Positions 6,814 to 13,485 of a stretch of 26,368 nt of DNA are shown here, piece by piece. Location: positions 1 through 26,368 of the forward strand of contig DAOUMU010000353.1 in NCBI GenBank assembly GCA_034409055.1, given 5' to 3'. The notes beneath the pieces were generated by a model. That model saw nothing but the letters and a program-made list of their open reading frames with translations, had not been told where the DNA came from and ran no database searches. The translations under genes were made by a program, and so were the position numbers. Every line of letters starts with the position of its first letter. The first letter of the stretch is position 1. Source of the stretch: DAOUMU01 sp034409055 (GTDB lineage Bacteria; Chloroflexota; Anaerolineae; 4572-78; J111).

Positions 6814-7953
6814 TTACTGATACACTGATACAGGATCACTTGTTAAACGTCCAATCACACTGGGGGTTCCAGGTTTAAGAGTCTGCTCTAGTGTTGTATA
6901 AACGTGTTCAAAAATCTGTCGATAACTTTCACAGAAAGCATCACGGTGTAGGATAGTACCGTATCTAACAAGAGCGTGATGTGGACAGCCAGCATTGCAC
7001 AAAGATACCCATCGACAGTTTTGACATTCAGTATTATGAGCGACACGTGAGATAAGGAAGCGCTTACGGACAGGCGAATTTAAGATTTCTTGCAAGCTAT
7101 TCTTACCAATGTTGCCAAATGACAAATTTGGGTGTCTTGCAAACATAATACATGAATGTACCTGACCATCAGGTGAGACGGCAATATAGTGTCTGCCACA
7201 GGATTTTGAAAAGTTGCAGTAGGTGTTACCTCCCTTGAGAATGGCTGTTACAAAATGATATGGTGGTACCACCATTCGCAAGCGTCGGTCAGATTGGAAA
7301 AACCATCGGTCAAATAGCTTTATGGCTACATCGGCATATTCCTGTGGCGTGATTGATAATTCACGTGCCATCAGCTCATTTTCTGGGACAAGGGGTTCAA
7401 AGCCAAAATCAATTTTATGTTTGTAGAAGAAGTCAAAGAGTTCGTCTTCGTGACCTGGCGTTTTTCGGGTAATTACACATAACACATCAAAAAAGAGTTT
7501 TTTCCTCCGGGCAGCCATGATGTTATTAAAAACAATCTCAAAGGTTCCACCGCCTGAATATGTTTTCCGATAGGCATCATGTAAATCCGGTGGGCCGTCA
7601 AGACTCACACCGGTTGTAACATGGTACTCGATAAAAAAATCAAACCACTCTTCATTAAGCAACGTTCCATTGGTTTGAATGTGATGTTGAACGGCATCCA
7701 ATCCGTAACGTTCTTTAGTCCACTTACAGATGCTTTTGTAGAAATCTATCCCGACCAACAAAGGTTCTGCCCCATGCCAATATACTTTTGTGGGAATGCA
7801 AGGGCCATTATATTCAACTGCTTGTTCAATAACACGCTTTGCCAGCTCAGGCTGCATAACGCCTGAATATTTGTCTAGCACATAACAATAATCACAGGTC
7901 ATATTACAGGACATAGTTGGCATAAGTATTACTTCAAGATTTGGTCTATTCAT
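6814..7953 (-). CDS. Radical SAM/SPASM peptide maturase B (cyclophane-maturase-like)
   Basis: This 379-residue enzyme resembles the FxsB/GrrM-type radical SAM/SPASM family, which forms three-residue cyclophanes on peptides. Family-like segments include C16-x3-C20-x2-C23 (CNMTCDYCYV), YWHGAEPLL at 58-66 (GAEP instead of GGEP), IQTNGTLLNEEWFDFF, GVSLDGPPDLHDAYR and VLCVITRKTPGHEDELFDFF. The SPASM region shows a Cys before VSPDGQVHSC and then CQNCRWVSLCNAGCPHH with a final Cys, a full set for two auxiliary clusters. It is closely paralogous to protein A (9237-10358). The ATG at 7953 has GGAG nine bases upstream; a TTG two codons earlier is a weaker option. The precursor gene starts 74 bp downstream, making this its most likely maturase. 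There is no N-terminal RRE. Confidence 0.88.
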   Translation of the reverse strand: MNRPNLEVILMPTMSCNMTCDYCYVLDKYSGVMQPELAKRVIEQAVEYNGPCIPTKVYWHGAEPLLVGIDFYKSICKWTKERYGLDAVQHHIQTNGTLLNEEWFDFFIEYHVTTGVSLDGPPDLHDAYRKTYSGGGTFEIVFNNIMAARRKKLFFDVLCVITRKTPGHEDELFDFFYKHKIDFGFEPLVPENELMARELSITPQEYADVAIKLFDRWFFQSDRRLRMVVPPYHFVTAILKGGNTYCNFSKSCGRHYIAVSPDGQVHSCIMFARHPNLSFGNIGKNSLQEILNSPVRKRFLISRVAHNTECQNCRWVSLCNAGCPHHALVRYGTILHRDAFCESYRQIFEHVYTTLEQTLKPGTPSVIGRLTSDPVSVYQ

Positions 7954-7955
7954 TT

Positions 7956-8138
7956 TCAATTACTCCCCTCAAAATACGATGAACGTTCTTCACGAAACCT
8001 TGAACTTGAAAACAAGAATTGCTTGTCACTTACGAAACCTGGAGCATATCCCGTTTCCTGACGCTTCTGTTCATGCAAATGGGTCACCCATTGCAGAAAA
8101 CTCAAAATAGCTTCAGTATCCTCTTGTAACTGCCTAAA
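7956..8138 (-). CDS. Possible small ORF or +1-frame extension of the membrane protein
   Basis: A 60-codon frame, open from 8138 to a TGA at 7956-7958, fills the gap between the membrane-protein gene and radical SAM gene B. It lies +1 relative to the membrane-protein frame, and its TGA is two bases before the ATG of B. There is no ATG. The only near-start with a purine-rich site (AAGAGGA, spacing about 13) is TTG at 8105, giving 49 residues. The end of the upstream gene reads CTT TAG G, the same kind of slippery site as CTT TGA in prfB, so a +1 slip would fuse this segment to the membrane protein. The C-terminal end is rich in Phe, Ser, Arg and Glu (FLFSSSRF, SSYFEGSN). It could be an extension, a second small peptide, a mutated gene end or chance. 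Confidence 0.3.
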   Translation of the reverse strand, partial: FRQLQEDTEAILSFLQWVTHLHEQKRQETGYAPGFVSDKQFLFSSSRFREERSSYFEGSN

Positions 8139-9165
8139 GTTTGGCCTCTATTCCCGGTTCTGCAAAGGACTTTAACCTCTCAGCAAGTTCATCCAGAAAC
8201 AATTCGATTTCTTCTTCCAGAAGCTCACTCTGCACCTGAAACATTCTAATATCTTCATACCTGATGACCCCATTGTTTCCACTCCTTTTCCTAATCTGCT
8301 CGATCAGTTTTGGCTGATGAAGATGATCTATTGGGATGTCATCACGGAGCTTATTATAGCGAGAACAAAATTCTCCTGGCTCGTTTAACATGAACTCTTT
8401 GTATTTCTCACGATAGACTATAAGATGTGGTGGAAATTGGTTCAACATCTCGTGATAGGCGTTTCGTTGAACCATGACCTCAAACGATCTATATGATGAG
8501 TCTACGCCCAACATCTTCCATTTTAATTCTCGGCTCTTATTATCCACATCGCTCCAAAACTTGTCAGACACTTCAAACAGGATGTTTTTAACCTGAAAGA
8601 AATACAAATCCAATAGTCCAAGGGTTAATCCCAAAAAGATTGAAAAGCATGTTAAAATTGTAAGCCCATATTCCCAACTCAAGATAGAAGAAGGCTTTGC
8701 AATCAATACGATCAAAAACCCAGTAAATAAAAATCCAAAAATATACATTAACCACCCGCCCCAAATAACCCGTTTCCTAAGATGCTCTTTTGTCTCAATT
8801 GCTCGCTCAAATATTAGCTTAACCTGATATCGAGTTTTGAAATTCCTATATCCTATGAGTAAGCCACCGATCAAGAATAAATAGCTGACCAACGGTAAAA
8901 GCAGCCACAGAAATTCTGGGATGTTAAAGCTGCTTTGTTGAGCAAGTAAACTGAGTGAAGCGATTAAGGGCATCAGGAAAAATGTGAGACTGTTTAGCAC
9001 AGAAATGAACATTATTCGGGTCGATTGTTCAGTCACACACAACTCGGCTTCTACTTGATTGATCGCCTCCCGAATATTGCCTAGATGGACAGACACACCA
9101 ACAAAGATGAGACCTAAAAACGTAGCAGATACTTGTGCTATGATAGACCAGAACTGAATATTCAT
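8134..9165 (-). CDS. Five-TM membrane protein of unknown family
   Basis: This is a 343-residue protein from the ATG at 9165, with AGGAGG 12 bases upstream. Five hydrophobic segments are visible at about 5-27, 52-74, 86-107, 133-157 and 166-190. A long charged region of about 150 residues follows, probably cytosolic, ending in an acidic helix (SELLEEEIELFLDELAERL). There is no ABC, protease (CAAX, S41 or C39) or MFS signature. It lies between the two cyclophane-maturase-like genes, 71 bp after A and 180 bp before B. Immunity, membrane anchoring or export of the peptide product are plausible from location only. The 3' end may be extended by frameshifting (see 7956-8138). Confidence 0.75.
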   Translation of the reverse strand: MNIQFWSIIAQVSATFLGLIFVGVSVHLGNIREAINQVEAELCVTEQSTRIMFISVLNSLTFFLMPLIASLSLLAQQSSFNIPEFLWLLLPLVSYLFLIGGLLIGYRNFKTRYQVKLIFERAIETKEHLRKRVIWGGWLMYIFGFLFTGFLIVLIAKPSSILSWEYGLTILTCFSIFLGLTLGLLDLYFFQVKNILFEVSDKFWSDVDNKSRELKWKMLGVDSSYRSFEVMVQRNAYHEMLNQFPPHLIVYREKYKEFMLNEPGEFCSRYNKLRDDIPIDHLHQPKLIEQIRKRSGNNGVIRYEDIRMFQVQSELLEEEIELFLDELAERLKSFAEPGIEAKL

Positions 9166-9236
9166 TATGACATATGTCCTCCTACATCGTCGTGTGGCGA
9201 ACCTCAACCTCAAAGCAATATTGGGAAGCGAAATGC

Positions 9237-10358
9237 CTATTGGGAGATAAGTGTACCTCGGTCTACCTTTTCTAACTCCCGAGAAATAGTGTCAGAGATA
9301 TGGCAAAATATACGTTGATATGCCTGACAATTCGGATCCGGTTCAAATATTGACCCGGTTTTTGCATAGGCTTCGTGAGCGCAACCCCCATAACAAATAG
9401 AGGCCCAGTGACATCCCCCACATTTGGTTTTTAATTCACACCAACGGTTCAGAAATCTCTGTCTAACTGGGGATTGAAGTATCTCTTCCAGACTGTTTTC
9501 TACAATGTTTCCAAAGGCTAAATCCGCATTGCCTGCAAATCGATCGCAAACGTGAACGCGTCCATTTGGTTCAACAGACAAATATTCTTCAGCACAGGAT
9601 TCGGCTAAAACACAAAAACCACTTGGACATCCCATCATGATTGCGGTAGCGTAGTGGAGGGTTGGGGTTACGTCTGTAAATCTTGGCTCTGGCTGAAAAA
9701 AACCGAGATCGAACAATTTTATGCTAACATCTGTAAATTCTTCTGGAGTGATGGAGAGTTCCTCGTCCATCCACGGTGTCAGTGAGGTAATTGGGTGAAA
9801 CCCAAAATCCAGTCTATGTTCATAGAAAAAACGAAATAGTTCTTCCTCGTGACCAATAGTATGCTGCGTTACTACGCAAAGAACACCCACGATCAAACCC
9901 TTCTTTCGAGCCAACATAATATTTTGGAATACTCGGTCAAATGTCCCTTGCCCTCCCCGTGTCTTACGACAAGCATCATGCAATTCTTGCCAACCGTCTA
10001 AGCTTACCCCAACACTAAATTCTTCTTCAAGAAAAAAATCAATCCAATCCTCTGTCAATAATGTTCCGTTTGTCTGGACAAAATGCTGAACAATATGGTT
10101 GGAATTGGGATAATGGTTATGAATATAAGAGCAGATTTGTCGATAAAAATTAATCCCGGCGAGCATAGGCTCACCACCGTGCCAGATAAATCGTGTCGGC
10201 TGCGTGGGATCATTGTGATCCAGAAGTTCATCAACTACACGCTCGGCAATTGCCAAAGACATTCTCTCCGAAGGTTTTTCGAGTACATAACAATAAGTAC
10301 AGGTCATATTGCAGATTTTGTTGGGCATTACAATGGCGTGAATATTTTGTTGTGACAT
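9237..10358 (-). CDS. Radical SAM/SPASM peptide maturase A (cyclophane-maturase-like)
   Basis: This 373-residue enzyme is the first gene of the cluster. It has C16-x3-C20-x2-C23 (CNMTCTYCYV), an intact WHGGEPML (59-66), VQTNGTLLTEDWIDFF, VGVSLDGWQELHDACR, VLCVVTQHTIGHEEELFRFF, and a SPASM region with VEPNGRVHVCDRF, CGGCHWASICYGGCAHE and a last Cys near DPNCQAY. It is a paralogue of B over its whole length. Two such enzymes with one precursor suggest that each modifies a different residue class (for example Trp or His) or acts in sequence. The ATG at 10358 has GAGGA at suitable spacing. No RRE domain is visible in it. I know of this family mainly as peptide cyclophane formers, so that is the working function. 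Confidence 0.88.
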   Translation of the reverse strand: MSQQNIHAIVMPNKICNMTCTYCYVLEKPSERMSLAIAERVVDELLDHNDPTQPTRFIWHGGEPMLAGINFYRQICSYIHNHYPNSNHIVQHFVQTNGTLLTEDWIDFFLEEEFSVGVSLDGWQELHDACRKTRGGQGTFDRVFQNIMLARKKGLIVGVLCVVTQHTIGHEEELFRFFYEHRLDFGFHPITSLTPWMDEELSITPEEFTDVSIKLFDLGFFQPEPRFTDVTPTLHYATAIMMGCPSGFCVLAESCAEEYLSVEPNGRVHVCDRFAGNADLAFGNIVENSLEEILQSPVRQRFLNRWCELKTKCGGCHWASICYGGCAHEAYAKTGSIFEPDPNCQAYQRIFCHISDTISRELEKVDRGTLISQ

Positions 10359-10404
10359 CTTCAGTCCTCATCATAGCAAGTTGCAACCAATTAATATCTC
10401 ATCT

Positions 10405-10630
10405 AAAATTCTGGCATGGTTCAGAATCCCGAAAAGTTAGATTAACACTTTTTATGAAGCCCCAAAATTTTTTGTAACAAAACGAGCCTCAAAATGGCTG
10501 TTTTTGACCCAAAACTTAATGAATTTCGGCAATTTTCGGCCACTTCGCCTTTATTTGGCCTGTTGTGTTCCAAGAAAGTGTTAATCATAATTGCAAAGTG
10601 TTAATCTAATTTGAACCATGCCAAAATTCT
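10405..10630. repeat. Imperfect inverted repeats with three AAGTGTTAATC copies upstream of the radical SAM cluster
   Basis: The left arm (10405-10450) and right arm (10596-10630) share TGGCATGGTTCA and TTAGATTAACACTT in inverted orientation; the left arm carries about ten extra bases. AAGTGTTAATC occurs at 10576-10586 and 10596-10606, exactly 20 bp apart, and inverted at 10440-10450, about 80 bp before the start of gene A. The spacing of two helical turns would suit a dimeric or repeated regulator site. The arms would also suit a small MITE-like insertion. No coding sequence lies inside. Confidence 0.45.
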
Positions 10631-10714
10631 AGAATAAAACTATCAAGTTTCATCAACTCGACTTTATCCATTTGGCTTTATGTATAGTTAATTTGGAATT
10701 TTCTCTTAAAATTA

Positions 10715-10881
10715 TGTAGGGGGCAAGAACATTCTGAACAATAGAGGAAAAGATATGGGACGCAGATTTTCGCTGATTAACGCTGATTAGCGCAGTTTAG
10801 CCAATAAAATTAGAAAAATCAGCGTGTATCTGCGTTAATCAGCGTCCCATAAAATTGTTCAACATCATCTTGCCCCCTACA
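10715..10881. mobile_element. MITE-like palindromic element flanked by 16-bp direct repeats
   Basis: Terminal inverted repeats TGTAGGGGGCAAGA / TCTTGCCCCCTACA (apart from one position) enclose 167 bp. Inside, GGGACGCAGATTTTCGCTGA on the left is answered by an inverted counterpart on the right (TCAGCGTGTATCTGCGTTAA then CAGCGTCCCAT), so almost the whole unit can fold into one hairpin. It is immediately flanked on both sides by TTTTCTCTTAAAATTA (10699-10714 and 10882-10897), identical over 16 bp, as expected of a target-site duplication. There is no transposase. GCAGATTT-CGCTGATTAACGCTGA motifs are common dispersed repeats in bacterial genomes. Confidence 0.7.
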
Positions 10882-11057
10882 TTTTCTCTTAAAATTAAGC
10901 CGAAAAAGTGCTATTTTACCCTGAAAATTTGGATATTTGACGGTTTTTAGGGCAGTTTGGGTTAAATTTCGAGCAAAACAGTCAACATAACGTTGAATGG
11001 GCAAAGTGAAGATCAAAAGACCCGCTATTTTCCCTCACTGCTACATTCTGGAAGCAC

Positions 11058-11430
11058 GTCGGGTAGCAGGAGGCCATTGCTGGCTTCCCGCCCCCTAAGA
11101 ATCGCCCGTGTCGAGTTTCCCGGCAAGCGGCTCAAGCCTCTCAAACGTCCCGTGGTAAGACGCGCTCACAGGGGTATGTCTGTGAGCTTCACGATACCCA
11201 CTTGCTGCCACCCAACAATTTCTCGTCAGCGGGCGCACCAGCCAGACCGAAGTCCGCCGTCATCTGCCTGCCCGCTTTAGGGTGGTTTGGCAAACTTTGA
11301 AGTCAGCCCGCTTGCGCGGGGGATGATGTTGCCGCTACGGGCTCAACCCCTATCCAGCTCATTACAAGCTGGCCTTCGCTTCTTTGCGGCTTGGCCGTGT
11401 TACGTTGTACGGGGTTGGATGCTCTCTCAT
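11058..11430 (-). mobile_element. ORF-less group II intron remnant (copy 2)
   Basis: Read on the minus strand, this stretch ends in a group II intron-like 3' end. Domain V (11099-11133) starts GAGCCGC, has a GGGAAACT tip and closes GATTC. It is followed by TTAGGGGGCGGG and a domain VI-like stem with AGCAATGG, ending TGCTACCCGAC at about 11058. Upstream parts align with copy 1 at 60-640. No maturase/reverse transcriptase ORF is present, and the region is only about 370 bp, so it is a 5'-truncated or heavily deleted copy. The upstream limit is approximate. Bacterial group II introns often end in this way, which is the main reason for the call. Confidence 0.6.
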
Positions 11431-11573
11431 TATAACATAAAAAACAGCCTGAAATATTTCAATTTAAATTTCAAAAAAAATTCATTTTGAATATTTTCCC
11501 TGTTACTCAGGCTGCGTCCTGAGGTTCTCCTGAGCTTGTCGAAGGGCTTGTCGAAGGGATGCCAGCCTGACGG
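11431..11573. repeat. AT-rich spacer with inverted CAGCCTGA repeats and a GCTTGTCGAAGG tandem
   Basis: CAGCCTGA (11445-11452) is inverted at 11507-11514 around a very AT-rich centre. A further CAGCCTGA lies near 11566. Between them GCTTGTCGAAGG occurs twice in tandem (about 11535-11560), a motif common in dispersed bacterial repeats. This is the gap after the last gene of the sugar operon and may act as its transcription end. No gene is visible. Confidence 0.4.
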
Positions 11574-12632
11574 TTACCTTGCGCCTTGCGATCGGCAACC
11601 TGCGCCGGTGGCCCGACTTAAATCAAGTATCCCCCGTTCCTTCAGCACGGCCTGTAACAGGGGCTCGATCTGGGCGCGAAGGTGGCTATTCGCGTAGCCA
11701 ACCCAGGCGATGTTGGTTTCTGTGGACAGAGGGGCACGTAGGGGATTGCCGGTGGGATCGGTCACAATCACCCCCAGGCGGCGGGCGATTAGTTCGGTGC
11801 ACAGGTCGTAAGGATGGGAACAGATACCCAAAGCCAGCCCTCGCCGGGCCAGCAGTTTCTCCATCAAGGGGCGCAGGTCGGCGATGAAACGATCGTGGCC
11901 GGCCATCAACTCGTACAGTTGGCCGCCGCTGCAGATGTATTGATCTTCAAAGCAGTGCGCCTTACCGGGTTGGACCGGTCCCAACGTCCGGCGCACGATT
12001 TCCTCGTCAATTGCGGCCAGTTCTTCACGTGCGCCGGGAAAAAAGCGGGATACCGTGGCAAAGCCGTGCGCGATTGTGCGGGCCTGGGAGGGCTGGAGGT
12101 GCAGGGGGTAACGCTGGCCGGTCAAGCGGTTGATCCGTTCGGCCTGGACGCCTTGACTCCGCATAGCCCACATCACGTCCGAGAGATGCTGCTTGACCAG
12201 AGGGATCTCGGTCTGAACGGCCAGTTCGATGTCCTGCAAGTTGGTCTGGGGGCCACGGTTGGGGGCGACACCGGTCAGAATCCAGGCGCTGCGCTTTTGG
12301 TACATCAGCCCCCGGGTGCCGTCGATGGGATCGACGATGATGCGCCACACGGCCTCGGCTTCAGAGCGGCCATCAGGCAGGACCACCTGCCCCCCCGGCA
12401 ATCCCTCGGCGATGAGCACCAGGGGGCTGCCGGGGGCTATTTCGCGGGCAAAGAACTCGACGAGCAATTCCTCGCTGACCCGGTCCACGGCGTAGATGGT
12501 ATCCGCCTCGGTATCGTCAACCACCTGGGCCAGGTCGTCCAGGGCGGCCTGCTCACACGCTGCGACAACGGCGTCACGGATTTGCTCGTGTAGTTTTTGG
12601 ATGGGAGCCAGAAGGGCCTGGATGTTGGCCAT
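11574..12632 (-). CDS. Inositol monophosphatase-family phosphatase
   Basis: This 352-residue protein carries the metal-binding core of the IMPase/FBPase superfamily: DPIDGTRG at 101-108 (D101, D104, T106), with E76 in LIAEG as the upstream metal ligand. A further Asp lies in the later SHPYDLCTELIARRLGV segment, which corresponds to the family's WDxAAG region. At 352 residues it is longer than typical IMPases (about 260-280), mostly through inserts after the DPIDGT motif. Members dephosphorylate inositol 1-phosphate, fructose 1,6-bisphosphate, PAP or other sugar phosphates. The position 34 bp after araD suggests a sugar-phosphate substrate, but this cannot be read from the sequence. The ATG at 12632 lacks a strong ribosome binding site, consistent with coupling to the gene before it. 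Confidence 0.85.
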   Translation of the reverse strand: MANIQALLAPIQKLHEQIRDAVVAACEQAALDDLAQVVDDTEADTIYAVDRVSEELLVEFFAREIAPGSPLVLIAEGLPGGQVVLPDGRSEAEAVWRIIVDPIDGTRGLMYQKRSAWILTGVAPNRGPQTNLQDIELAVQTEIPLVKQHLSDVMWAMRSQGVQAERINRLTGQRYPLHLQPSQARTIAHGFATVSRFFPGAREELAAIDEEIVRRTLGPVQPGKAHCFEDQYICSGGQLYELMAGHDRFIADLRPLMEKLLARRGLALGICSHPYDLCTELIARRLGVIVTDPTGNPLRAPLSTETNIAWVGYANSHLRAQIEPLLQAVLKERGILDLSRATGAGCRSQGAR

Positions 12633-12666
12633 AAATCCAAAAGCTGAACTCGCAAATTGATCGGGC

Positions 12667-13308
12667 CTACTGGCCGTAGATGTGGGTATACCGGTAGTGC
12701 AGTTTGGCCACGTCTTCTGGAGAAATCTCGTCCGGTTGGCCCAGTTGTAGGGCCAGCCAGACGGTGTGGGCGACGTCCTCGACCATCACCGCGGCTTTGA
12801 CCGCGGCCTCGGCGGTTTTACCAACGGTAAAGACCCCATGGTTTTTCAGCAGCACCGCCGGCGAGTCCCCAATCGATTCCACCACGATCCGGCCAATATC
12901 CTCGCCGCCGATAAGGGCGAACCCCCCACAGGGAATGGGACCGCCGAATTCGTCACCCTGGGCGGTCAGGTAAACCGGGATCGGCCGGCCCAGGGCGGCG
13001 AAGGCGGTGGCGTAGGGGGAATGGGTGTGGACCGCGCCGTTGACATCGGGTCGATGGCGGTAGATATAGAGATGGCTGGCCGTGTCGGACGAGGGCTTAA
13101 GGTCGCCCTCGATGATGTTGCCCTCCAGGTCTGTAATGACCATATGTTTCGGGCGCAGATTCTCGTAGCGTACTCCCGAGGGTTTGATGACCACATAACC
13201 GGTTTCAGGATCGCGCACGCTGATGTTACCGCCGGTCCAGGTGACTAAGTTGTTTTTGGGCAGCTCAAGATGTAGCTCCCACAGCAGTTCACGCAGGTCT
13301 TCGAGCAT
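12667..13308 (-). CDS. araD: L-ribulose-5-phosphate 4-epimerase
   Basis: This 213-residue class II aldolase-family protein converts L-ribulose 5-phosphate to D-xylulose 5-phosphate, the last step of L-arabinose breakdown. Visible motifs are GGNIS (26-30) and KPSG (42-45) for the phosphate, SSDT (73-76), the zinc ligands H94 and H96 in VHTHSPYAT, and H157 in KNHGVF. A C-terminal YTHIYGQ is typical of AraD, whose terminal Tyr is catalytic. These features favour 4-epimerase over fuculose- or rhamnulose-phosphate aldolase. The ATG at 13308 has AAAGGAG upstream; a longer reading from 13353 has no such site. It lies downstream of the kinase and isomerase genes, completing the pathway. Confidence 0.9.
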   Translation of the reverse strand: MLEDLRELLWELHLELPKNNLVTWTGGNISVRDPETGYVVIKPSGVRYENLRPKHMVITDLEGNIIEGDLKPSSDTASHLYIYRHRPDVNGAVHTHSPYATAFAALGRPIPVYLTAQGDEFGGPIPCGGFALIGGEDIGRIVVESIGDSPAVLLKNHGVFTVGKTAEAAVKAAVMVEDVAHTVWLALQLGQPDEISPEDVAKLHYRYTHIYGQ

Positions 13309-13375
13309 ATATACCTTCTCCTTTGGCCGTATTGTGAATTGGGTGTGTTTCAAATAAGCCGAACAGTTGTTATTA

Positions 13376-13434
13376 CGTGTTGCGTGTTACGTGTTACGTG
13401 TCAAAAAAACACGCAATACGTAACACGCAACACG
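13376..13434. repeat. Palindromic repeat between araD and araB
   Basis: A 26-nt arm at 13376-13401 matches the inverse of 13409-13434 at 24 positions, with an A-rich loop. The arm is built from CGTGTT(G/A) units. An outer pair, GTGTGTTTCA and TGAAACACAC, extends it. It could fold in the mRNA between the ribulokinase and epimerase genes and lower expression of the latter. Similar GTGTTACGTGTT repeats are common dispersed elements. Confidence 0.6.
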
Positions 13435-13485
13435 ATGTTTTGAAATGCTCTGACTCAAGTGAAACACACTCAAATTAACACACCC

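Noticed and set aside
11814..12593. A 259-codon plus-strand frame opposite the IMPase-family gene
   Set aside because: It lies wholly antisense to a recognisable enzyme, with low-complexity Gly/Asp/Gln-rich translation and no family resemblance.
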